Shown: positions 31,190 to 41,732 of the stretch, one piece after another
How positions within the stretch are numbered: position 1 is the stretch's first letter
How the letters are laid out: the number at the start of each line of letters is the position of its first letter
Source of the DNA: Oegoconia quadripuncta
Taxonomy: Eukaryota > Arthropoda > Insecta > Lepidoptera > Autostichidae
Length of the DNA: 64,000 bases
Direction of reading: 5' to 3'
NCBI GenBank assembly: GCA_949316235.1
Contig: OX438743.1
Span: 41,819,242 to 41,883,241, forward strand
Notes under the pieces: generated by a model
Databases searched by the model: none
The model's input: the letters and a program-made list of their open reading frames with translations, nothing else
Told to the model about the DNA's origin: nothing
Made by a program: the position numbers and the translations under genes

Positions 31190-31530
31190 TGGTAGGAAAT
31201 TCCTTAATGAAAGTACAGGTAGGTTTTCCTTTTACGTCATCCACGAGAAGTACAGGTAGGTTCTTCTTTTACGTCATCCATGAGAAGTAGGTAGGTTCTT
31301 ATTTTACGTCATCCACGAGAAGTACAGGTAGGTTCTTATTTTACGTCATCTACGAGAAGTACAGGTAGGTTCTTCTTTTACGTCATCCATGAGAAGTAGG
31401 TAGGTTCTTATTTTACGTCATCCACGAGAAGTACAGGTAGATTCTTATTTTACGTCACCCACGAGAAGTACAGGTAGGTTCTTATTTTACGTCATCCACG
31501 AGAAGTACAGGTAGGTTCTTATTTTTATTA
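31190..31530. repeat. About 40-bp minisatellite with ACGTCA core
   Basis: Eight to nine units of TTTTACGTCATCCACGAGAA plus GTACAGGTAGGTTCTTA. Some units lack ACA, giving a 37/40 alternation. The unit resembles 28820-28850 in repeat family H, so it probably grew from such a copy. Confidence 0.9.
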
Positions 31531-31826
31531 CACAATACACCTATAGGTAATTAACTTGAAACTACTTGGAAAATCGTCTTATTTTAGGATTACATTATAA
31601 TATTGAGTTACTAAATTGATAAGTTCCAAGTAAGCTCAAAATGGCGTTAAGTGGCTCCAGAAGGCGACAGAACTAATCACGGCTGCGTAGACGGTCTATA
31701 GTTTAAAATGATTGCATCATTAATCTTCGTCAGACTTGAGATGAACTTAACGCTGTCTTTAAAGTATAATAAATATAGTAGGAAGGACTTGTTTTTTTAC
31801 TGAAGATAACCATTCAAAGTCAAAAA
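31531..31826. other. Unassigned stretch
   Basis: No recognised feature. Confidence 0.35.
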
Positions 31827-32150
31827 TGCCGCCTCGTGGCTCAATGTAAACAACACTGCGTTTACGATTCGGAGGTTGCGGGTTCGATCCCCAGCGGGGT
31901 ACATGTTTAAGTGCTCGGTTTGTTTGGTGGTAGGGCATTTTTAAATGTCCGCCTGGCTAGCTACCACCATCTTATCTAAATCTGCTGCCAATTGTTGTTG
32001 TCTTGTTGTGTTCTGGTTGTCAGAGATAAGATAGCCAGTCCCCCAAATGTGTTGCGGTTTTCGGGTCAGTACGCTTCCACCTTCGACCTCATTTTCACTT
32101 AACATCAGGTGTGATTGAGGCCAAGTACGAACCCGTCGTGCATAAAAAAA
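31827..32150 (+). repeat. SINE-2 copy
   Basis: GCCGCCTCGTGGCTCAATG, B box GGTTCGATCCCC, ending GTACGAACCCGTCGTGCATA and an A run. Confidence 0.85.
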
Positions 32151-33129
32151 ATATCTTCCCAATACGTAAAGCAACTGTATTGTTATAGAATGACATTGGA
32201 CAATGTATTTAAATGTTTAACAGAATATTTAATTTCTTTTCATTATATAATTTGCTTAAATATTTAATTTGCTATGTACTAATAGGGCATATTCCGACCA
32301 GTGGCGTCCTCGTTTTAAATACAGAATAAATTAAAAAAATTCTGTGACCGCACTCCAGAAGCCTAAAAGCTATTTATAAATATTACCTAAATAGCTTTAA
32401 TGTATATTCGAGAATTTCTAATTTTTGAGACAAACTGCTATTTTTTGTATTAAACGTAAATTTATAATAAAATAAAATAATAGGTAGACATTACTTATAA
32501 TTAATTTATAGGCTTCCATAATACAGGTCAGAGCGATTTTTTTTATTTATTCTGTATTTAAAAAGAAATTTTAATTTATACAATGTGGGCGCCATTGGTC
32601 GTGAAATAAACCCTCTTAATCTTAATCTTAAAGGTAATCGGTGTTGGATAAATAAACAAATATAAATAAATATCTTTGGACAAACACACAATGCCATCTA
32701 GTACAGACGAATCATCCTAAAAGTATCACATGGGCTAAAGTGTTACCTCCAAAAATTTTTACTTTTCTTATTTTCCTTACCTTTGTATTATTTTAATGAA
32801 GTGTTTACGGTTTATTTTCCTTTATAAAAAGAAAAAAAAATCCAAATAGAAAAAAAATCGAATAAAAATCGAAAACCGTGTCTTTTCGAAAGACGTTACC
32901 TAAGCACTCGTGTCGCTTGCCACTAGACCACGATATCAATTTAGCAGAGCTGACGAAATTTTCTTACTCATTTATATGTGACATATTATTATGGATTTGG
33001 TTTGAGTGTTGATATTGTATGAATACTTTCTAATAGATGGTGCTAGAGTGCTTCGGTCCATACGGTCCATATAATACTTTTAGGGAGATCCGTGTGTACC
33101 ACATTAAGCAATATTTATTTCTGCATCGT
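32151..33129. other. Mostly unassigned; degraded tRNA-like head
   Basis: On the minus strand at about 32940-32880, CGTGGTCTAGTGGCAAGCG looks like a tRNA/SINE A-box region. The expected B box is degenerate, so no tRNA gene is called. The rest is AT-rich without recognisable content. Confidence 0.4.
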
Positions 33130-33134
33130 TCCGG

Positions 33135-33260
33135 ACACATTCCATGCTTTTCCAGGTCTTCCCTACTGCCGAGGAAGGTCGCCGCGGTGTTTTAAGTCCC
33201 ACATAACCGTCTCGCCGTCCCCCAGGCGAGCGGTACGCTTAAAGCATTTCCCCCCGAAAA
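33135..33260 (+). repeat. R1-like LINE 3' end fragment
   Basis: CCAGGTCTTCCCTACTGCCG and AGGAAGGTCGCCGCGG match 34395-34430 of the R1-like copy. Cut at both ends. Confidence 0.7.
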
Positions 33261-33261
33261 A

Positions 33262-33420
33262 AACAAAGGTACGTCTTCTGTGATCCCACATTCTGTGCAA
33301 TGCGGTGATGGTATTTTACCCATTAAGTATCCGAAACTATTTAATGGAATATGTCCTGATCTAAGCCTGAAGGCCGTGATAATGTTTGTTCTGCTCATTG
33401 TGATCTTAAACCAATTCACA
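33262..33420 (-). pseudogene. LINE RNase H-adjacent C-terminal fragment
   Basis: The minus-strand frame has IITAFRLRSGHIPLNSFGYL, then CTECGITEDV. It matches the segment after the RNase H domain at 27170-27290. Confidence 0.75.
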
Positions 33421-33540
33421 GTAAAATTTTAAATCTTAGCTAATTTGAGTGAATAATCACAAAGCTATATTATCTTTATTCTCTTATTATTGCTTATAAT
33501 ATATCAGGTCGAAAAGTACGGTGCTATAGTACTTAAAGGA

Positions 33541-33805
33541 ACGTCGGGGGCTCAGTGGTTGAGACGCGGTCTCCCAATTTGGGAGGTCCAGGTTTGATTT
33601 CCAGGCAGGCCATGTGCCATTGAGTATTTAAATTTAATTTAATTATTTCTGTTCATTTATCCGACTGCTCTTAAACGGTGAATGAAACTTTGTGAGGTAA
33701 CCTGCATGCCTGAGAAATAATTCATAGGCATGTGAAGTCCCCAACCCGCATTGGGCCAGCGTGGGGGACTATGGCCTATACTCCCTCATTAAACGAGGGA
33801 AGGCC
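33541..33805 (+). repeat. SINE-3 copy
   Basis: GGGGGCTCAGTGGTTGAGAC, B box AGGTTTGATTTCC (one or two changes), ending CCTCATTAAACGAGGGAAGG. Confidence 0.85.
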
Positions 33806-33814
33806 TATATACAA

Positions 33815-33960
33815 TACTATATAATACAATACAATACAAATACACTTTATTGCACAACAGACAAGAAAACACAGTTTCAGAAAAGTGGTAAGAATAGAAT
33901 GTACAATTTGGCGACTAAAAGCGATCTCTTCCACGCAACCTTTGGTTATAAGGACAGTAC
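33815..33960 (-). repeat. RTE-like LINE 3' UTR copy
   Basis: AATACAAATACACTTTATTG and AAAGCGATCTCTTCCACGCA. Confidence 0.75.
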
Positions 33961-34007
33961 ATTTGAAATAGGTAGGTTGTACGGTATTAAATAGGGATGC
34001 ACATACA

Positions 34008-34535
34008 TGGCTATGCTGGCGAGCGAGGAGGGTTGGAGGGCAGCGGCCTCCTTCTGCGAGGCAGTCATGCTCCAGAAGGAGGCCGCAGAGCGGGATCGGG
34101 AGAGGGCCGATCCCGCTCGCAGGAGGCGACGTCGGGGGGGCGCAACGCTCGCTAGCCCCCCTGCACGTCGCCCGGGGTCGCGGGCGGCTACATCTCGGGG
34201 CGATGTAGCCGCCGGACGCGACCCGGGAGAGGATGACACCCCCCGGAGCGACCGGGGGGGTGTCGTCGCATCGGGCCCTGTCGCGCCTCATACCGCTCGC
34301 TGATCGCGGTGTGGGGCTCGACAGTGCCCGGGAACGGGCCTCCCCTTGTGAGGGGAGGCGGGGCGGGGGACGACCTGGAGCCGCTTATGCGTTCCCAGGT
34401 CCTCCCTACTGCCGAGGAAGGTCGCCGGGGGGTTTTAGTGGGTAGTCCCGCTCCTGTCATTGGAGCGGGGAGTCCCACATATCCCCGTCGCTGCCCCACA
34501 GCGGCGGGTCGAATGCGTAAACGTATTTCCCCTCG

Positions 34536-34575
<40 letters not shown>
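34008..34575 (+). mobile_element. R1-like LINE, 5'-truncated, with 15-bp TSD and A tail
   Basis: AGGGATGCACATACA occurs at 33993-34007 and again at 34576-34590, directly after 41 A residues (34536-34576, the last A shared with the repeat). The insert opens with a frame encoding EEGWRAAASFCEAVMLQKEA, a pattern I associate with the ORF2 C-terminus of R1/TRAS-type LINEs. The GC-rich 3' UTR has GTTCCCAGGTCCTCCCTACT and GCCGAGGAAGGTCGCC. A clean duplication and an unbroken A run suggest a recent insertion. Base composition differs sharply from the AT-rich surroundings. Confidence 0.85.
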
Positions 34576-34579
<4 letters not shown>

Positions 34580-34590
34580 ATGCACATACA

Positions 34591-35177
34591 AACTAAGTTA
34601 ATAAATGTCATATATTTACATACACATACACACATAGATCAATAGACAAATATACCTACTTAAACATAACATCCATAAAATAGCAACAAAACACAAACGT
34701 AAATATATAGGTGTACTAAATAAATATTTATTCATATATAAAATAATAATAATAAGCGACAACAGGATTGTGCTAAGGTATAGAGAGAAGCAAAGAAGAG
34801 ACCACAGATTAAAGCACCAGGAAATGCTCCTTGACGGCGACTTTGAAAGCATTCAAAGTTTGAGCTAATACAATATAGAGAAATCATTTTGAAGCCTGTA
34901 ATATTATCATAATTAGAGACAGAAGCCATAACGTTAAAGATTAATTTGATTGTTCTGAAATTTAGGTCAGTTTGCTGTTCATTGTTTTCATTACGACCTA
35001 CGAGGATACAGAGAAGTTATTGGCTGTCTTGAAGTAATCTTTAAGCATAGATTTATTCTGTATATCTACTTTATTTATAGATTTTTAGCTTATATCTAAG
35101 TATATGATTATATTATATTATTTTTATTCATAGAAGCCCTAGCTTCGCCTGAAACACAGGATTTTCCTAGTTCAGGC
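34591..35177. other. Unassigned stretch
   Basis: On the minus strand near 34850-34800 FKVAVKEHFL resembles a LINE C-terminal FK motif, but too little remains to call it. Confidence 0.3.
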
Positions 35178-35580
35178 ACTAGTGTTACAGTTGAAATTAA
35201 GCATTATTATGTAGATTTTATGTTTTAATGTACCATAAGAATTAATAAATATATTATAAGACGATTCCCCCACTAAGGATATTTTGACGGAGCTAACCAC
35301 AGCGCTCGCCTATATAAACCGCTCCTACCCGCTGCGACTTTTTACTTGCTCGTCAGCTCCCGGCGTGCTAGCATCACTCACCGTGTTAGTTTGTTGGTGG
35401 ATACCACAGGTTACGTGAGCCATTATCGATTTATTTAAAGTGCTTATTTGTTGTTGATTTGTTTTATACTTAAGGAAATTACCCTCAATAGTGATCAAGT
35501 GCAGTTGTGTTATTTTGTTCCTAATTCAATGCATTTATTTTAAATTCAAAGATTGTAATAAAGGTTGTGTTCGTATTAAT
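35178..35580 (+). other. Possible solo LTR (TATA box plus poly(A) signal)
   Basis: CCTATATAAACCGCTCC (35309 on), an initiator-like TCAG at 35353 and AATAAAGG at 35558 give a U3-R-U5-like order within about 400 bp. It begins AGTGTTAC and ends TATTAATT, comparable with errantivirus/gypsy-type ends. No target duplication was found, and the boundaries are uncertain. A host promoter is an alternative. Confidence 0.35.
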
Positions 35581-36219
35581 TGTTTTTTTTAAGTTTATGC
35601 CACTTCTGCCCCTAAAAATATATTTGATTTGATTTGATTTGATTATAATTTTGTTAGGAAAATAACAACATTTAATATTTTGTTATTTTTTTTTTATTAA
35701 GTTATACCCAGCTTTGGATACGATGTGTCTCTACATTGTATCAAGAAATGCCCGAAAGCCACTGACACACTGTATATTTATTGTTTTAAAATGCCTCTTA
35801 TGGCGATGTAAATTAAATTTAACTTTATTTGCATGTGTCCCTCCCTCCGTGCCAATGGCTAATTCAGTGGATAAAACAGGTAACGAGTAATAATAAGGGT
35901 AGGAGGTAAAATTAGCCGAGGGTAAATACACAATGGGGTAGAGTGGGGATAAAGGGTTATGATGAGGCAAACAAACAAATAGCAGTAATGAAGAGTGAAC
36001 CCAAATTATGTCGTTATTTTGTTATAATTAAAAATATAGAACGGGATATTTTAACCCCCGACGCAAAAATAAGTATAAAGCCTCACGCTTGAGGTATCAC
36101 TGAAAACGGCCTATCGATCTATCAGCAATAGTCCTTAGTCATCAAAATACGTGAAACTAACCGCAGCTATTTCTATGATTTGTTTCTTTTGAGTCTCTTG
36201 AGTTTCTTCTCAAAGGACG
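35581..36219. other. Unassigned; simple TTTGA repeat
   Basis: TATTTGATTTGATTTGATTT at 35622-35650 looks like an isolated LINE tail. The rest shows nothing recognisable. Confidence 0.4.
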
Positions 36220-36358
36220 ACCTGTTGATGTAATGGTTAGAAACGCTGACTGCTATAACAAAAGGTCGCGGATTCGAATCCCGTTGGGGCGTATATTTGT
36301 ATGATGAATACGGACATGTGTAGCCGAGTTATGGAATGTTTTTCAATTATATATGTAT
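36220..36358 (+). repeat. SINE-1 copy, 3' truncated
   Basis: CGACCTGTTGATGTAATGGT, B box GGATTCGAATCCC, TTTGTATGATGAATACGGAC. It abuts SINE-2. Confidence 0.8.
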
Positions 36359-36360
36359 TT

Positions 36361-36478
36361 AACCGCCTCCGTGGCTCAATGTAAACTATATTGGATTTAC
36401 GATTCGGATGTCGTGAGTTCGATCCCCAGCGGGGTACATGTTTAAGTAATCGGTTAGGTTGGCGGTAGGGCAAAGTGG
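36361..36478 (+). repeat. SINE-2 copy, 3' truncated
   Basis: ACCGCCTCCGTGGCTCAATG to GGTTGGCGGTAGGGCA, then it switches to repeat F. Confidence 0.8.
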
Positions 36479-36720
36479 CAAAGTACTTGGAGCGCGCGGC
36501 CATTAAGGTCCAACTCACAAAATTTACATTTCTAAATTTTATTTTTTGAATAAAATCTGTTAGCTTTCATGTTTTATTTTTATTTGTTTCGTAATAGGTA
36601 CATCCTACGTTTGTCGGGTTAATTTTGTTAGATCTTATACATTTTTTGTATCACATTTTTAGCAAAAATTCTTATAACTGTGTTCAATTCGTTCTTAAGC
36701 CTTAATTTAGTGTGGTTAAC
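36479..36720 (+). repeat. Repeat family F
   Basis: GTACTTGGAGCGCGCGGCC and AACTCACAAAATTTACATTT are inverted at 55330-55430. TTTGTCGGGTTAATTTTGTT recurs at 55735. Confidence 0.6.
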
Positions 36721-37077
36721 TGGTCCGCAGAACCCTAAAGTACAAAAACAATACAACGTATCGTCGCGACCTGCTTCAGCAATAACCGTTACCCGTACTA
36801 CGTCAAGCGTGAACTGCGAAAAAGGCGCGTGCGAGATTTCGTCGCGTAACTTCTGAACCGTAAAACTTCCTCTAATGACGAAAGTTGAGGCCTCTCGAAG
36901 TGACGTCCAACTTTACCAGGTGTAAAGATAATAACTTCCACGGGAAGTATTCTTAAAGCGAACGTTTTTAGATGTATTCGGAAATTACTTGCGTGAAGCC
37001 TTGAGTGTTCATTGTTGTTAGGATTCCGGGGCCAAATTGCAAAAAACCCTTATAATTTTGTCGTGTCTGCTTTTGTA
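36721..37077. other. Unassigned stretch, relatively CpG-rich
   Basis: No product recognised. Confidence 0.35.
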
Positions 37078-37545
37078 TTCAAAGTCAAAAATGCTTTATT
37101 TTGTAGGTACACAACCGCCTCCATGGCTCAATGTAAACAACATTGGTTATACAATTCGGAGGTCGCGGGTTCGATCGCCAGCGGGGTACATGTTTAAGTA
37201 CTCGTTTGGTTGGGGGTAAGGTATTTTAAATGTCCGCCTGGCTAGCTACCACCATCTTATCTAAATCTGCCGCCAATCAGCAATGTTAATAGCATTGTTG
37301 TGTTCCGGTTATCAGAGATAAGATAGTCAGTCCCCCAAATGTGTTGGTGTTTCCGGGTCAGTACGCTCCCACATTCGACCTCATCTTCACTTAACATCAG
37401 GTGTGATTGAGGTCAAGTACCAACCCGTTGTGCATAAAAAAACACAGAGTACACATAAAATAGTCATTTAAGCCACTGCTTGTTCTAAACACAATTTTCC
37501 CCTGAGAAGAACAAACAAGAAACTCGAGGATAGCTCTTTAAAAAA
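37078..37545 (-). mobile_element. LINE 3' UTR split by SINE-2
   Basis: AATGCTTTATTTTGTAGGTA then ACACA, SINE-2, ACACAGAGTACACATAAAAT and GAAGAACAAACAAGAAACTC. An uninterrupted version is at 3885-3915. Confidence 0.85.
37113..37440 (+). repeat. SINE-2 copy in LINE 3' UTR
   Basis: ACCGCCTCCATGGCTCAATG to AACCCGTTGTGCATAAAAAA. Flanked by ACACA on both sides. Confidence 0.85.
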
Positions 37546-37565
37546 AAACGTAAAATATAATTGGA

Positions 37566-37805
37566 CCGTCATAATGACTATCATAATACGCGGTTTGCTA
37601 CAAGAAGTGAACCAGGTGGCGCTGGTATCGCCAAAACAGCGCGGTGACCTTTACAGTAATATTAGGCCTGCACATCAATAATCATTCATGTTGCTACCAG
37701 CCGTCAAAGAGAAAGGACCACAACTTAGCACATCAAAGAGCGTGAGCGAATTGATTACCTATTATCACCGACGTTTGGAAGAGTCCGGTGAGTCGTTACT
37801 TAATA
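37566..37805 (+). repeat. Repeat family E, uninterrupted copy
   Basis: GACTATCATAATACGCGG followed by GAAGTGAACCAGGTGGCGCT. It gives the pre-insertion state for 5209-5740. Confidence 0.7.
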
Positions 37806-37821
37806 AGAAATTGGTCATGGA

Positions 37822-38365
37822 ATTTAAAATCAAAATCAAAAAATGCTTTATTTTCACAGGGTTCACTAAATAGTCAGATCTCACATTTTTTAAGCTACTG
37901 CTTGTAAAAAAACCAATTTCCCCTGAGAAGAACGAGCAAGACACTCGAGAGGTTGCTCTTTTTTAAAAAAAGGTTTTTATGTTACAAAATTATTAATTAT
38001 TATTTTATATTATAATATTTCATTATTTAATTGTGAAATAGCCTGGTTATGCGAACTGGCTGTTCATGTCCATGAATGTTTATCATCTATATAATTTGAT
38101 ATTTTATAATATGCTTTCTTAATAAGTTTCTGTTTTATAGTATCTTTAAATTTATTGAAAGGCAGATTTTGTATATCAATAGGAACCTTATTGAAAAAGT
38201 GTATTTCTTGAATGAATTACTGACTATGCGGAGGCGACTTATGTGACCTGCAAGTTTATCTTTATTTCTTGTATTGACATCATGTTTATCACTATTTTTC
38301 CTAAATGATGCTATATTTTTTTTGACATATATTAGATTTTCAAAAAGGTACTGTGACGAAAAGGT
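37822..38365 (-). mobile_element. CR1/Daphne-like LINE 3' end, 5'-truncated
   Basis: The minus strand encodes NLIYVKKNIASFRKNSD, VNTRNKDKL, then after a frame change KVPIDIQNLPFNKFKDTI and KKAYYKISNYIDDKHSW. The 3' UTR has the shared GAGTGTCTTGCTCGTTCTTC motif and an ATTTTG tail. Closest to the copy at 1477-1862. Confidence 0.8.
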
Positions 38366-38989
38366 TATTGCATGCGAGGGCCAAGTTGGAATACATGAGG
38401 GGCATGCAAATGTGTACCCTTCACCGGTAAGCATTTCATATTCCATGACCATGAAGTGGTCTATAATTACCTCCTCACAGAGTTTAAGGTAATCGGACCT
38501 GTGTTCTATCAGTGGCAGACCATTACCTCGTCCTAAATCCTAGTGTTATTCCCATTGCATATTCGCCTATAATAGCTTGACATAATATCGCAATTACCCG
38601 AGCAACCCTATACCACGAGATGGCTGACGACGTCCCAGTCGCTAGCCACGCCCGCTTTTCCGACAGATATGTGAACACGGACCAAACGATCCAATACGCC
38701 AGATTAACATCTTCGCATACTATAAGGGTTCCTTAATTAATACCTATGTCTCTTTTGCCAGAAGGATTACACCAACGACGCTGCCTGCGGCCGTTGCATT
38801 AGAGGGGATCAAATTCTATCCACGAATGAGGATCCCACTGTATTATCGGGCTTAATCAAATGGGTGAAGCTTAGTGAATACTGTACAGTAGATTAATTAA
38901 TCAGTAAGTCAACTATTCTGTCGTTTTAACGAACTATGTTCTTCCCGTGTAGCTACAGAAGTTGCTGATAGACGTGGAGGTATTTTTTT
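38366..38989. other. Unassigned stretch
   Basis: No supported gene or repeat. Confidence 0.35.
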
Positions 38990-39095
38990 TTTTTTAAGCA
39001 GTTACAGTTGCTGTCAAGCCTATAGGCTTTTTACAGCGTCGCCGGGCGGGTGGGCGAGCGCGGGAGGGTAGGGAAAAAATTTTGATTTGATTTTT
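38990..39095 (-). repeat. LINE 3'-end scrap
   Basis: TTTACAGCGTCGCCGGGCGG and TTTTGATTTGATTTT, GC-rich then tail-like. Family uncertain. Confidence 0.4.
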
Positions 39096-39217
39096 TTTTA
39101 TGCACGTCGGGTTCGTACTTGACCTCAATCACACCTGATGTTAAGTGAAGATGAGGTCGAAGGTGGAAGCGTACTGATCTGGAAACCCCAACACATTTGG
39201 GGGACTGGCTATCTTTT
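39096..39217 (-). repeat. SINE-2 3' part
   Basis: TTTTATGCACGTCGGGTTCG to ACATTTGGGGGACTGGCTAT. Confidence 0.8.
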
Positions 39218-39434
39218 TTTTGGCAATTGGCAAAAATTGATTGGCAATATGTCTGATAAAACAATTAATCATCCAGGTAATACACATAAAATATGGAATG
39301 TCAAAATGTCAGACATGTCAATTTGTTTGTCTTACAAATCAAAACAGTATACACAATAATGTCTAATAATAAAACAAACAATTAATCATCAAATAATATA
39401 AAGGAATTTGAAGCGTTGAATTGACTCATATATA

Positions 39435-40259
39435 CAGGGCGTCCCAAAGTTATGGGACATGAAGGGGAAGTACCTTAAATATTGTAGATAGTGAATTTTG
39501 CTCAAAGAAGACTTTATGTTATTTTTAAAAGTTAGTAATTCTGCATTCATAGATTTTCTAAAAATTACTTGCTTCGGCTGGGAATCGAACCGACTTAAAT
39601 GTGAAAAAAAAAACACCCTACTTTTATGATGCCAATCGAAAGAATAGCTAAAAAATAATAACTCTGCCTAAGTAACATAGTATTTTAAAAGAAAGGAACA
39701 ACATAAAATGATTGAGTCAAATTTCAAGAAAGTTATTTATTGCCGACGACGTTCGAAAAGTAGCGATATTATCATTCCAAAGATAGCATTGATTATTCGT
39801 AAATAAGTACCCACTTCATAAAATAGGTACTAACATAGTTTTCCTTATTATAAGTGCACGTGTAGATGAAATGATAACAAGAGGGATCACATTTTGAGCA
39901 TTTAATTAATTAATTTACAAAAAAATACCTACTTAATTGACTACGGCAGTTTCATGTATGTTTTTTATTTGATTAAAATGATTAATTTCACGTTGTTCCT
40001 TTCTTTTAAAATACTATGTTACTTAGGCAGAGTTATTATTTTTTAGCTATTCTTTCGATTGGCATCATAAAAGTAGGGTGTTTTTTTTTTCACATTTGAG
40101 TCGGTTCGATTCCCAGCCGAAGCAAATAATTTTTAGAAAATCTATGAATGCAGAATTACTAACTTTTAAAAATAACATAAAGTCTTCTTTGAGCAAAATT
40201 CACTATCTACGATATTTAAGGTACTTCCCCTTCATGTCCCATAACTTTGGGACGCCCTG
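39435..40259. mobile_element. Fold-back TIR element, 268-bp TIRs, TA flanks
   Basis: 39435-39702 is the reverse complement of 39992-40259 with only a few transitions. It starts CAGGGCGTCCCAAAGTTATG, with TA on both outer sides (39433-39434, 40260-40261), as for Tc1/mariner-type insertion. The 289-bp centre has no transposase. Each arm contains GGTTCGATTCCCAGCC, similar to a Pol III B box. Confidence 0.85.
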
Positions 40260-40295
40260 TATAAGGCGAAGGTACATATGAGGCGTAGGTATAGA

Positions 40296-40445
40296 TCGAC
40301 GACTTGTTTGGTATAAATAGAGACCCTGACCATTACATCTGTAGGTCGCGGGTTCGAATACAGCTCGGGGCATTTGTTTGTATGATGAATACGGACTTGA
40401 GTAGCCACGTTATAGATATTTACATAAAAAAACATGTATTCATGT
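40296..40445 (+). repeat. SINE-1 copy, 3' truncated
   Basis: CGACTTGTTTGGTATAAATA, B box GGGTTCGAATACA, TTTGTATGATGAATACGGAC. Confidence 0.75.
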
Positions 40446-40455
40446 AGTGTGTCAA

Positions 40456-40638
40456 TATTCATGAGGCCGAAGGTGGAAGCGTGCTGACCCGGAAACCCCA
40501 TCTTAGTTGGGGGACTGGCTATCTCATCTTTGACAACCGAAATATAACAATGCTATAAAATTGCTGCTTAGCGGCAGACTTAGATAAGATGGTGGTAGCT
40601 AGCCAGGCGGACATTTAAAATGCCCTACCACCAACCAA
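40456..40638 (-). repeat. SINE-2 copy, truncated at both ends
   Basis: GAGGCCGAAGGTGGAAGCGT to CCCTACCACCAACCAAAC. Confidence 0.85.
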
Positions 40639-40955
40639 ACTTTAGGCTACGCAGGCACCGACTTCAAAAAGTACCTATTGTATATATTTTTAATTTCATT
40701 ATTATACCTAACTATTATTGCATATAAATTGTATTGTATTCTCATTATATATAATAATGTATATCTATCTATAAAGAACATTCTGCACTGGTTTATTATT
40801 TCATACTTTTCAGTTATTATTATTGCAGTAGTTTAATTAAATTATTTTTTCCAGGATTTTTGAAGTCGTTTTTTTTTAATCCTTTTTTAGTTAATTCTTT
40901 TTAGTGTCTGGTCAGACATTACAAAATAATAAAATATATTAATTTACCAATATGG

Positions 40956-41238
40956 GCAGGCCTACGAAAGGTGCTGCTCGTTTAAAGAACTGTCGGTCAA
41001 AAGAATCCGAAACTGAAAGGGTACCTACTACGGCTTGAAAAAAATGCCTCACAGAACGCAATTTCGCGTTCCCAGGAGACGCCCGAAGCTCGCCGAGTAC
41101 GCTAGTAGCTATGAAAGATTACGTTAAATCACGTATTCACCAGGAAACTCCCGAACAGAGCGAGCATAGACTCGGTCTTATACACGACCGGCTTGCCGAG
41201 GAGTCCGTTGAGCAGCGTGAGCGCAGGCATGGCCTTAT
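40956..41238 (+). pseudogene. Degraded STPR-like repeat coding remnant
   Basis: Starts MGRPTKGAARLKNC and is interrupted by a stop after 30 residues. In shifted frames it continues RSQETPEARR (41070 on), then HQETPEQSEHRLGL (41140 on) and AEESVEQRERRHGL (41195 on). E-T-P-E-Q-x-x-R-R-L units about 19-23 residues apart recall the STPR repeats of the silkworm FMBP-1 protein and of some insect transposon proteins. Two stops and frame changes make it a pseudogene. The source element is unknown. Confidence 0.45.
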
Positions 41239-41250
41239 AATCATGAAAAC

Positions 41251-41732
41251 CGGCCTAAAAATCTTGGACTAATCGATGTACATACATAAAGATTACAGAA
41301 CCCCGTCCTTTTTTGAAGTTGGTTAAAAAAAGTTATTAGTATTTATCCGTGGTTGCTAATCTCCCTGATAATTTTTGTGCGATGACGACCTTCTCGCTCC
41401 TACAAGTTAGATGGGCAGTTCGGGTGTGCCAGCTCGACCTGATGATCTTCGATTTATCATATTTATTGTTGATAATCACACCGACGTAAATCGGCTTCAA
41501 AATCTCGGACTAATCGATGTACATACATAAAGAATACAGAACCTCCTCCTTTTTTGAAGTCGGTTAAAAAAAGTTATTAGTATTTATCCGTGGTAGCTAA
41601 TCTCCCTGATAATTTTTGTGCGATGGCGAACCTTCTCGCTCCTACAGGTTAGGTGGGCACTTGGGGTGTACCAGCTCGACCTGATGATCTTCGATTTATC
41701 ATATTTATTGCTGATAATCATACCGACCTTCT
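41251..41732. repeat. 241-bp tandem duplication
   Basis: 41251-41491 and 41492-41732 align along their whole length (GACTAATCGATGTACATACA, CTCCCTGATAATTTTTGTGC, CTGATGATCTTCGATTTATC) with scattered substitutions. Confidence 0.9.

Noticed and set aside
31190..31530. CRISPR-like regular repeat
   Set aside because: Units are contiguous, with no unique spacers, in a eukaryotic setting. It is a minisatellite.
34007..34530. Several long overlapping frames on both strands
   Set aside because: GC-rich sequence lacks stop codons. Only the plus frame with the R1-like C-terminal pattern is meaningful.
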